Shown here one piece after another: positions 16,863 to 24,159 of a stretch of 64,000 bases of DNA (position 1 is the first letter of the stretch; each line of letters opens with the position of its first letter). The notes beneath the pieces are model-generated. The model had not been told where the DNA came from, did not search any database, and worked only from the letters and a program-made list of their open reading frames with translations. Made by a program: the position numbers and the translations under genes. Source of the DNA: Streptomyces xanthophaeus (GTDB lineage: Bacteria > Actinomycetota > Actinomycetes > Streptomycetales > Streptomycetaceae); contig NZ_JOFT01000032.1 of NCBI RefSeq assembly GCF_000725805.1, positions 1-64,000 of the forward strand, read 5' to 3'.

Positions 16863-17804
16863 ATGAAGTACGACCTGTCCGGTCGCCTGGTGATCGGGAT
16901 CGCTTCCAGTGCCCTGTTCGACCTCGCCGACTGCGACGCGGTGTTCCGGGAGCAGGGGCAGGCTGCCTACCGGGCCTTCCAGGAGGCTCATGTGGACGAT
17001 GTCCTGGCCCAGGGGGTGGCCTTCCCGTTCGTCCGCCGTCTGCTGTCGTTGAACGACCTCGCGGAGCCTTCCGATCCGTTGGTCGAGGTGATCATCCTGT
17101 CGCGCAACGACCCGGACACCGGCCTGCGGGTCATGCGTTCGATCGGCACCCACGGCCTGGCCATCAGCCGGGCCGTCTTCCGTCAGGGCCGTTCGTCCCA
17201 CCGGTTCATGCCGGCCCTGAACATGTCGTTGTTCCTGTCGGCCAACGCGGACGACGTCCGCGCGGCGGTGGCGGACGGGCTGCCGGCGGGGCACGTGCTG
17301 GAGACGGCGCGGGTCGACGACGAGGCCGACCCCGAACTCCGCATCGCCTTCGACTTCGACGGAGTGGTGGCGGGTGACGCCTCCGAGCGGGTCTTCCAGG
17401 ACGGCGGCCTCCACGAGTTCCGTGCGCACGAGGTCCGCAACGCAGCCACGCCGCACGACCCCGGCCCCCTGAGCCCGTTCCTCGCCGGCATCAACCGCAT
17501 CCAGCGCCGCGAGGAGGACGAGCGAATCGAGGATCCCGCCTATCGGCCCCGCCTGCGGGTGTCCCTCGTCACCGCTCGCGACGCTCCCGCGCACGAACGT
17601 GCCGTGCTGAGCCTCAAGCGGTGGGGGCTGCGGGTCGACGAAGCCTTCTTCCTCGGCGGCATCGACAAGGCCGCCGTCATGAACGCCCTGGATCCGCACA
17701 TCTTCTTCGACGACCAGGTCTCCCACGTGAACGGCACCGCGGCGGCCACCCCGAGCGTCCACGTACCGTTCGGCGTGGTCAACGCTCCCCCGCCCGGGCC
17801 TTGA
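16863..17804 (+). CDS. 5'-nucleotidase, NT5C1/cytosolic type
   Basis: A 313-residue HAD-superfamily enzyme of the cytosolic 5'-nucleotidase 1 family, which removes phosphate from nucleoside monophosphates. Hallmarks are LVIGIASSALFDL at the N-terminus, LNMSLFLSA, the catalytic IAFDFDGVVAGD (a variant DxDGV), SLVTARDAPAHERAVLSLK with the motif II/III Thr and Lys, and HIFFDDQVSHV near the C-terminus with the acidic Mg ligands. ATG 16863 follows AGGAGGGGG. The frame upstream is not coding. It is probably a single gene, possibly cotranscribed behind the lipoprotein gene 85 bases before. Confidence 0.88.
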   Translation: MKYDLSGRLVIGIASSALFDLADCDAVFREQGQAAYRAFQEAHVDDVLAQGVAFPFVRRLLSLNDLAEPSDPLVEVIILSRNDPDTGLRVMRSIGTHGLAISRAVFRQGRSSHRFMPALNMSLFLSANADDVRAAVADGLPAGHVLETARVDDEADPELRIAFDFDGVVAGDASERVFQDGGLHEFRAHEVRNAATPHDPGPLSPFLAGINRIQRREEDERIEDPAYRPRLRVSLVTARDAPAHERAVLSLKRWGLRVDEAFFLGGIDKAAVMNALDPHIFFDDQVSHVNGTAAATPSVHVPFGVVNAPPPGP

Positions 17805-17839
17805 CGGGAGGCGTTGACACGCCACGGCCACTCGCCCTG

Positions 17840-19228
17840 TCAGTGGATTCTGTGCTCCGCCCAGAAGGGGCCGAGGTCCTGCGTGGTCGCCGCCTGCGCA
17901 GCGCGCAGGAAGTCCGCGGTGGTGGCGACGCCCAGCCAGTGGTCCCGCACGTAGCCGCGCAACAGGGCCGCCATCGCCGGGCTCCCCAGGGTGCGTTCCA
18001 GGTCGTGCAGGGCGCAGGCCCCGCGCCCGTAGACCACGCGGACGTACTCCGATCGGCGCCCGTCCGCGTAGTAGGCCAGGGAGCGGGTGAGGGCGGCCGT
18101 ATCGCTGGGCCAGGCGCCCTGGTCCGCCCAGCAGGTGGTGGTGTCCTCCCGGCCGTACAGCTGGTTCGCGTACTGGGAGAAGGATTCGTCCAGCCAGGGT
18201 GACGCGAACTGGTCGTTGCCGACGATGCCGTAGAACCACTGGTGGGCGACCTCGTGGACGACCGCCGAGCCCTCGGGTTCGGTCCAGAGCAGGACGAGGC
18301 CGGGGAACTCCATGTTGCCGAACTCGTCGAGGGCGTCGCTCATGACGAGGTCGAGCTCACCGTACGGGTAGCGCCCGAACCGCTGCCCGAACTCGTCGAC
18401 CGAGCCGACGGCGTCCTTCAGGTCGGTGGCGACGCCCTCGGGGGACGTGGACGCGGTCCAGAACGCATTGAGCTGGACCCCGCCGGGCGTGGTCACCGTC
18501 TTCGAGAGGAAGGGGCCCGCCGCCCACGCGAAGTCCCGCACCCCGCGCGCGACACTGGTGCTGACCGTGCGTCCGGGTGCGCTCGGCCGCCGGGTGGTGG
18601 TGCCCGTGGCGGGAACGACGAGCGTGTCGGGGTGGTCGAGGGCGACCCTGAAGTCACCGGCCAGGGTGTGGAAGCTCTCGCCGAAGCCGACGTCCGGGTC
18701 GAGGTGGCGGCCCTGCTCGTCGCGTACGGACAGCAGGGGCAGCGCGTTGCCGAGGTAGCGGTGCGCACCGTCCCTGCCGAAGCGGTGGACGCGCTCCGGA
18801 ACGGTGATCGCGACGTCGAAGGAGACGCTCGTGCGCGCCCCGTACGGCAGCGGCGCGGGCAGGTCGATCCGCAGGGCGGTACAGCCCACGGTGAGCGGCC
18901 GCGCCGCGCCTCCGGTGACCCGGCCCACCCGGACCGGGGACGGCTTGTCCGGTGCTCCGCAGCCGTCCGTGCCGTTGCCCCAGAGCCGTACGTCGACCGA
19001 ACGCAGCGGGGTGCGGGCGGCGTTGCGGAAGGACACCGTCTGGCGGCCGGTCCAATGCGAGCCGTCGGCGTCGGCGCGCAAGGACGCCTCGTACGAAGGG
19101 CGGTCCGGTGTCGCCGTCGCGGGGGTGGTGGAGTCCGCCGCGGGCCGAGCGGCCGCCGTCTGCGGGACGAGCAGCAGGACGGCCGCGAGTGCGAGCAGCG
19201 GTGCACGCCAGAACCTGAACGAGGTCAT
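17840..19228 (-). CDS. Secreted M1-family zinc metallopeptidase
   Basis: A 462-residue exported aminopeptidase-like enzyme. ATG 19228 gives a signal peptide (MTSFRFWRAPLLALAAVLLL) cut near AAARPA. The zinc site is HEVAHQW (His325, His329) and the third ligand is Glu348 in WLDESFSQYAN. EFGNMEFPG (residues 302-310) replaces the classical GAMEN exopeptidase motif and is common in short secreted M1 proteins. The protein is about half the size of full aminopeptidase N and lacks the large C-terminal helical domain, as expected in this subgroup. The long upstream frame is not credible. It probably trims extracellular peptides. Confidence 0.92.
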   Translation of the reverse strand: MTSFRFWRAPLLALAAVLLLVPQTAAARPAADSTTPATATPDRPSYEASLRADADGSHWTGRQTVSFRNAARTPLRSVDVRLWGNGTDGCGAPDKPSPVRVGRVTGGAARPLTVGCTALRIDLPAPLPYGARTSVSFDVAITVPERVHRFGRDGAHRYLGNALPLLSVRDEQGRHLDPDVGFGESFHTLAGDFRVALDHPDTLVVPATGTTTRRPSAPGRTVSTSVARGVRDFAWAAGPFLSKTVTTPGGVQLNAFWTASTSPEGVATDLKDAVGSVDEFGQRFGRYPYGELDLVMSDALDEFGNMEFPGLVLLWTEPEGSAVVHEVAHQWFYGIVGNDQFASPWLDESFSQYANQLYGREDTTTCWADQGAWPSDTAALTRSLAYYADGRRSEYVRVVYGRGACALHDLERTLGSPAMAALLRGYVRDHWLGVATTADFLRAAQAATTQDLGPFWAEHRIH

Positions 19229-19327
19229 GACAGGCACGCTAGAACGCCCGGGCTCCCGGACGCGCGAGTTCCGGGGCTTCGCCCCCGCGACGCTGGCCCT
19301 GAGGCGTGTGCGTGAGGTGATCAGGGC

Positions 19328-19751
19328 ATGAAGCCTTCCACCGGTCCAGGCCCTACGGGCGTGTACGTCACTCCGGATACCGGTCGCTCCATGCGGCGCG
19401 GCCGGTGGGTGTGCGCCTTCGCCGGCTTGGCTTTGGCCGTTCCGTTGGCTGCCGTCGCCCAGCCTGCCATGGCCGTACCGGCCGCAGACAGCGCCCCGTA
19501 CACCTGTCACGCCGAGCCCGGGTGAGACGGTGACCGTCAACGTCAGGGAGTCGGGGTCGGTCACTCAGGGCGACTTCCAAGCCGTCAACCGCTTTACCCG
19601 CGGCGTACTCGGCACTGTTCGCGACGTGACCCCTGCGTCCGGCGGCGTCGTCCTCTGGCGGAACGACACCGACGCCTTGGTCGTCGTGGAACTGGACGTC
19701 TCCTCGGCCCGCAGCGGCCAGATCAACGGCGACGTGGTGGCCCTGCCTTGA
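19328..19751 (+). pseudogene. Small secreted protein, frameshifted at a GGG run
   Basis: The first frame encodes a signal peptide (MRRGRWVCAFAGLALAVPLA) and a mature start PYTCHAEPG, then stops at 19523. One base out of frame, the DNA continues as ETVTVNVRESGSVTQGDFQ and ends in ARSGQINGDVVALP at 19751. Removing one G from the GGG at 19519-19521 joins them as CHAEPGETVTVNV. The joined product is a secreted protein of about 120-140 residues, probably an all-beta domain. Start could be ATG 19328 or ATG 19391. Decay or sequencing error. Confidence 0.65.
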
Positions 19752-19794
19752 CGTTGACGGCCCGCGGACCGGCGACGCACCCGGGCGGGTGCGG

Positions 19795-20199
19795 TCAGTC
19801 GCCGAAGTAGGCCCTGGCCACGGCATAGCTGTCCTCGTAGAGGTGGTATCGGGTGATCCGCCCGTCCCGGACCGTGGTGTGGAGGGCGAACGCGGTGTCG
19901 ATGTCCCGGCCCGTCTTTTTTACCCGGGAGACCATCCGCCCGATGAGCACCACGTCGTCGCCCTCGGCGATGACCTGGCGGAGGTCGAACTCCTTGGCCT
20001 GCACATGGGTCTGCAGCAGCTCGAAGAACGTCCGCATGCCCTCCGCCGAATCGACTTCCGGTACCCAGGGAATGCCCGGCGGGTGCGGGACGGAGAACGA
20101 CACCGAATCGGCGAACAGTGCCGCCGCCTCTGCGCTCTTCCCCTCTGCGAGCAGCGGGAACAAACGCTGGACGGTCTGAGCCGGTGACTCTGCTGTCAT
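19795..20199 (-). CDS. SnoaL/NTF2-like protein
   Basis: A 134-residue protein with the cone-shaped NTF2/SnoaL fold. It opens with an amphipathic helix (AQTVQRLFPLLAEGKSAEAA) and has the typical strand pair VIAEGDDVVLIGRMVSRVKK followed by HTTVRDGRITRYHLYEDS. Family members act as small-molecule cyclases, isomerases or ligand-binding proteins. The catalytic Asp/His pair cannot be assigned with certainty. It is followed downstream on the same strand by no gene; upstream lies a small basic protein in the same orientation. Confidence 0.85.
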   Translation of the reverse strand: MTAESPAQTVQRLFPLLAEGKSAEAAALFADSVSFSVPHPPGIPWVPEVDSAEGMRTFFELLQTHVQAKEFDLRQVIAEGDDVVLIGRMVSRVKKTGRDIDTAFALHTTVRDGRITRYHLYEDSYAVARAYFGD

Positions 20200-20210
20200 G
20201 CGTGCGGACC

Positions 20211-20450
20211 TTACTCCGGAGTGCTGTGCCCCGCCCGCGTACGCGGACCCGCGTCACCCTCCGCGCCGCTCCCCTGTCCCGGCTTGCGGTCCCTGTCTTT
20301 CCTGCGGGCCCGGTCCACCCGGTCAGGGTCCGCCTTCGGACCGCCTCCCGGGCCGGTACGGGACGGCACTCCCGGTGGACGGCCGTGCTCGTCCACGGCC
20401 GCTCCCTGATCGGGGAGCAGGGCCGGGCGCGGGTCCTTCTTGCCGGCCAT
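20211..20450 (-). CDS. Small basic hydrophilic protein, unknown
   Basis: A 79-residue, Pro/Gly/Arg-rich, probably disordered protein (MAGKKDPRPALLPDQG...). ATG 20450 is chosen because AGGAGGTGCAC lies just before it; the longer frame adds 13 residues without support. It ends 11 bases before the SnoaL-like gene, so the two probably share a transcript. No known domain. Confidence 0.55.
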   Translation of the reverse strand: MAGKKDPRPALLPDQGAAVDEHGRPPGVPSRTGPGGGPKADPDRVDRARRKDRDRKPGQGSGAEGDAGPRTRAGHSTPE

Positions 20451-20539
20451 GTGCACCTCCTGTGTTCTCACCGAATCGGCATACGTCAAGAATCACACGA
20501 AAAGCAGGACAATACACAGATTCAGGGCATTCTTGATTC

Positions 20540-20758
20540 ATGGGTGACGAAGAGCTCCCCACCGCCCCGTGGACGTTCCTGACCAGCCACGCACGTGTCC
20601 TCCTCGACCTCTTCGCCGAAGATCCGCGGAACGCGAGCGGCTGTGTGCTGCAACCCGGCGATGGCCGGGTCCTCTATGCGTCCGGGTTGGTGGGGCCGGC
20701 CAGTGCTCGGGCCGCCAGGGGGTTGGGCAGGGCGCCTACCCGCGCGTCGAGACGCTGA
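20540..20758 (+). pseudogene. Winged-helix regulator, N-terminal remnant
   Basis: The opening GDEELPTAPWTFLTSHARVLL matches the start of a common actinobacterial winged-HTH protein group ('PWTFLTNHARVL'), in which the recognition helix and wing should follow. Here the match ends at about residue 25 and the rest is compositionally random. The 72-codon frame is therefore likely a truncated remnant, cut where the opposite-strand SUKH remnant begins. The upstream A/T-rich 20470-20540 looks like its promoter. Confidence 0.5.
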
Positions 20759-20789
20759 CGCGTGCTCAATTGAGCTCGCGTACGCCGCC

Positions 20790-21037
20790 CTAACTGATCA
20801 TGCCCGCGTCACCCGCTCGCTCCACGGGGTGCGGTCCCGGCTCCCACTCCGGCAGCCAGTCGGTGGCGAGCGCACCGGCGAGGGCCCCGCGGAACCACTC
20901 GCCGAAGCCGAGCCCGGTGTCGTGCCAGTCGCCCCGGCCCCGACGGAACGCCGACACGCTCCAGGCACCGTCCGCACCCGGGACGAGAAAGAGCCGGTCG
21001 CCTTCGACCGTGTGCCCCCAATGCAGCGCCCCTTACC
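20790..21037 (-). pseudogene. SMI1/KNR4 (SUKH)-like protein, C-terminal remnant
   Basis: The minus strand encodes HWGHTVEGDRLFLVPG, later FGEWFRGALAGALATDWLPE and a stop at 20790. This is the typical last third of SUKH-fold proteins, with the 'GD.l.w', 'f..Wl...l.g' and C-terminal 'WlPeWep' features. A stop (TAA) lies just upstream in frame and there is no start codon or ribosome site. The N-terminal two thirds are missing. SUKH proteins often act as immunity proteins against polymorphic toxins, but no toxin gene is nearby. Confidence 0.6.
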
Positions 21038-21068
21038 GTACGGAGGACTGGTGTACGGGGGCAGGTAC

Positions 21069-21638
21069 ATGGCCATCAGGGAAGACGTCCGCGGAAGGCG
21101 CGGATCCGGCAGGTCGCAAGCGGATCCGCCGTGCGGCGCTCGGGGGTGCGGTCGGTGGCGCGGTATGTGTGGCCGCCCTCGGCTTCTCGTTCGTCGTTCG
21201 AGGGTGGGAGCTCGGTATCGCAGCGTGGATCACGGTTCCGCTGCCCGCCGCGGCAGCCGTTGCAGCGGCGTGGGGCGGGGCTCGGGAAGGCCGGAAGGAC
21301 GGCATCCGTCAGGAAGCCGTGGCCGACGCCCTCGCACCGGGAGAGACCCCTCTGAGCGCCTACCTCGTGCGATCGGTACCCCTCCACCTGGAGGTGCCGG
21401 ACGTCTGGGACCAGTGCGTTCCGCAACTCACCACCCGGGAGCTCCAGTTGTGGCAGGACACGTCACTGCTGCTCGGCCGCCCGTGGAGCGAACTGGGCGT
21501 GATCGCCCACGGAGACGACCGAGCGATCGTCCGCGGCCCCCGGAAGGGCCGCTCGCCGAACTGCAGTTGGAAGAATCGGGCTCGTCGGAAGAACTCGTCC
21601 TCGCCGGCGCCCGCCTCAAGGCGCGCGCACGCCGCTGA
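21069..21638 (+). pseudogene. Membrane-anchored hypothetical protein, frame-disrupted
   Basis: Coding character changes frame twice. MAIREDVRGRRGSG starts at ATG 21069, the middle runs one base out (RIRRAALGGAVGGAVCVAAL, FSFVVRGWELGIAAWITVPL, then TPLSAYLVRSVPLHLEVPDV), and the end returns to the first frame (GPLAELQLEESGSSEELVLA). The second jump is explained by one C missing from the C-run at about 21537-21541. The joined product would be about 190 residues, with two transmembrane helices followed by a cytoplasmic domain. The family is not recognised. It is either a decayed gene or carries two sequencing indels. Confidence 0.55.
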
Positions 21639-21821
21639 CCGCCCCGGTCCGTGCCCGGACCGGGGCGGTCTGCCGTGCCTCGGCCCGGGCGCGCGCCCCG
21701 GTGTGCGCCCGCGCGCCTCCGCGCGCCCCCGCGGGAGGGATGGCCGACGGAGCGGGGCCCGCCGACCATGAGCTTTCGCTGCTCGGCGAACACGCCGCAT
21801 CACAGACGCATCGGGGGCACG

Positions 21822-22655
21822 ATGACACGACGCTGGCTGGTCACGGGATGTTCTTCCGGCCTTGGACAGGCCCTGGCCGCCGCCGCGGCCCGGGCGGGGG
21901 ACGAACTGGCCGTCACCGCGCGCAAGACCGCCGATCTGGAGGAGCTCGCCGCCGCCTGGCCCGGCCGGATCATCCCGATCCCCCTCGAACTGCGCGACGC
22001 CGCCTCCTGCGCCGAAGCCGTCCGCACCGCCGCCGACCGTCTCGGCGGCATCGACGTACTCGTCAACAACGCCGCCGGCGGGCTGTTCGGTGCGGTCGAG
22101 GAGGTCTCCGACGCCGAACTGCGCGACCAGCTGGAGACCCTGGTCGTGGGCCCGTGGCGGCTGACCCGCCTGGTCCTGCCGCTCATGCGGGCCCAGGGGC
22201 ACGGCCACATCGTCAACGTCTCCTCCGTCGTCGGCCGCATGGCCTTCCCCGGGCTCGCCGCGTACGGCGCCGGGAAGCACGCCCTGGAAGGCATGAGCCA
22301 GGCCCTGGCCATCGAGGCCGCACCCCACAACATCCGCGTCACCGTCCTCGAACCCGGTATGTTCGCCACCCGCTACGGCACCTCCATGGCCGAGGCCCGT
22401 GAGCGGATCCCCGCCTACGACGTCACCAACCGGGAGATGCTCGAAGGAGCCCGCGGGCTCGCGGAGAACCCCGAGACCGGCCGCCCCGAGGACTTCGCCG
22501 CGCGGGTCCTGGACATCGTCGCCTCCGGCACGGCCACTCCCCTGCGGATCCCCATCGGCGACGACGCCTACGGCTACCTCGACGAAGCCGAACGGGCCTA
22601 CCTCGCGGAGTTCGCCGCCGCCCGGACCATCACCCGCACACCGCCCGCGACCTGA
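21822..22655 (+). CDS. SDR-family oxidoreductase
   Basis: A 277-residue classical SDR. The cofactor loop is TGCSSGLG (residues 8-15), the NNAAGG motif replaces NNAG, and the active site has Ser134/135, Tyr148 and Lys152 (AAYGAGKHALEGMS). The sequence YGTSMAEARERIPAYD and the long C-terminus place it with the 'SDR 5 / retinol-like' group often annotated as oxidoreductase or short-chain dehydrogenase. ATG 21822 is preceded by GGGGGCACG; the longer frame upstream is not coding-like. It is a single gene with unknown substrate. Confidence 0.9.
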   Translation: MTRRWLVTGCSSGLGQALAAAAARAGDELAVTARKTADLEELAAAWPGRIIPIPLELRDAASCAEAVRTAADRLGGIDVLVNNAAGGLFGAVEEVSDAELRDQLETLVVGPWRLTRLVLPLMRAQGHGHIVNVSSVVGRMAFPGLAAYGAGKHALEGMSQALAIEAAPHNIRVTVLEPGMFATRYGTSMAEARERIPAYDVTNREMLEGARGLAENPETGRPEDFAARVLDIVASGTATPLRIPIGDDAYGYLDEAERAYLAEFAAARTITRTPPAT

Positions 22656-22740
22656 CGGGTCCTCGGACGGCCGCCCGCGCCCCCGGCCGACGGCGCCGCG
22701 GGCACGGGCGTTGTCAGTGGTCCCGCCTAGCGTTCCGGAC

Positions 22741-24159
22741 ATGACGCGAACCGCACACACCTTCGCCTACGCGGGCTCATCCGCCCTGACCACAGCAGCC
22801 GGCACGGGGCGGATCCTGGGCCTGGAGACGGCGGGTGGCATGACGCCGGCCGGGGCCGAGGCCCACCCCCAGTTCTTCTCCGGATTCCTGAACAGCCCCC
22901 AGGCCGCCGCCCGCGGCCTGCTCGCCGTCGCCGACGTCGCCGCCGCCCGCTATTACCGGCGAACCCTGCGGGCCTCCCTCGACCCGGTCGTCACCGGCAA
23001 CGGCGACCGGCTGCGCTTCGAGTCCTTCTCCGGGTGCTGCGGGGTGTACGCCCGGCTCGACGTGCTCCCCGAGGGACTGGGCGGCTCCGACACCGGCCAC
23101 GGCACCACCAACGTCGACGTCAACAACCCGCTGCGCGAAGCCCTGTCCCGGCTGACCGGCGACGACCCGCTCCACCTGCGCGTCGGCCCCGACGAGCTGA
23201 CCGTCACCACCCTCGACGGTCCGGTCGTCGAGAAGAAGGTGCCGCTGCCCGACCGCTGGCTCCGCGGTTTCGCCGAATCCCAGGCCGTCACCACCGGCTT
23301 CGACCTGCGCGCCGAACTCGGCGCCGCCGAAGCCGTACGCTTCCTGCGCTCGCTCCCGCGCACCCCCTCGGGCCGCGGCGCCGCGAGCGCCGCACTGTGG
23401 GTGGTGCCCGCGGGCCGTACGCTGCGCCCCACCACCCGCCCCGTGCCCGGGGCGGTCTGCCTGCCCGGACCCGACCGGCTGGCCGCACTCCAGCGGGTCC
23501 TGCGCAACGCGACCGGCCTGCGCGTGTACGGTCCCCCGGCCGACGGCGCCGCGCCCACCGCGTCCGCCTGGGAGATCGGCCTCCCCGGCATGCGGCTCAC
23601 GCTCACCCTCTCCCCCGAGCCCGACCGCGGGTTCTCCGGCGAGGGCGGCGTCCTGGAGGCCCTCGCCACCGACACGGCGGCCGAGGACGCAGACCTCATC
23701 TCCGTACTGCTGGCCTGGGAGCCGCGCATCGACCCGGCCGACCTCGCCGCGCAGTCCGGGCTCCCCGTGGAGCGCGTACGGGCCGCCCTCACGCATCTCG
23801 GCACGGCCGGCCGCGTCGGCTACGACCTCGCCGAAGCCTCCTACTTCCACCGTGAACTGCCCTACGACGCCCTCCGCGCCGAACGCCACAACCCGCGCCT
23901 GGTCGCCGCCCGCGCCCTGCTCGCGGAGGGCGCGGTCACCCTGGACCACGACGGCGGGACCGCCGTCGTCGCCTCCGGGGACCGGCGCTACCAGGTGCGG
24001 GCATCCGGCGGCGCCCTCAGCTGCACCTGCCAGTGGTGGGCCGACTACCGGGGCCGCCGCGGCCCCTGCAAGCACGCCCTCGCCACCCGCATGGCCCGCC
24101 GGGCCGCCACATCCGCCGACGCCCCGCACACCGCCACCCCCGCCGGAGCCGCACGATGA
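22741..24159 (+). CDS. SWIM zinc-finger protein
   Basis: A 472-residue protein with a SWIM zinc finger near the C-terminus: CTCQWWADYRGRRGPCKHAL has the C-x-C ... C-x-H pattern. The rest (about 1-380) is an unnamed scaffold typical of actinobacterial SWIM proteins, with LYSGCCGVYARLD-like and AALTHLGTAGRVGYDL-type segments, the latter resembling a winged helix. SWIM domains bind DNA or proteins. The stop overlaps the start of the DUF6493 gene (ATGA), so the two are translationally coupled. In other Streptomyces similar pairs sit with MoxR ATPase and VWA genes, which are not present here. Confidence 0.88.
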   Translation: MTRTAHTFAYAGSSALTTAAGTGRILGLETAGGMTPAGAEAHPQFFSGFLNSPQAAARGLLAVADVAAARYYRRTLRASLDPVVTGNGDRLRFESFSGCCGVYARLDVLPEGLGGSDTGHGTTNVDVNNPLREALSRLTGDDPLHLRVGPDELTVTTLDGPVVEKKVPLPDRWLRGFAESQAVTTGFDLRAELGAAEAVRFLRSLPRTPSGRGAASAALWVVPAGRTLRPTTRPVPGAVCLPGPDRLAALQRVLRNATGLRVYGPPADGAAPTASAWEIGLPGMRLTLTLSPEPDRGFSGEGGVLEALATDTAAEDADLISVLLAWEPRIDPADLAAQSGLPVERVRAALTHLGTAGRVGYDLAEASYFHRELPYDALRAERHNPRLVAARALLAEGAVTLDHDGGTAVVASGDRRYQVRASGGALSCTCQWWADYRGRRGPCKHALATRMARRAATSADAPHTATPAGAAR

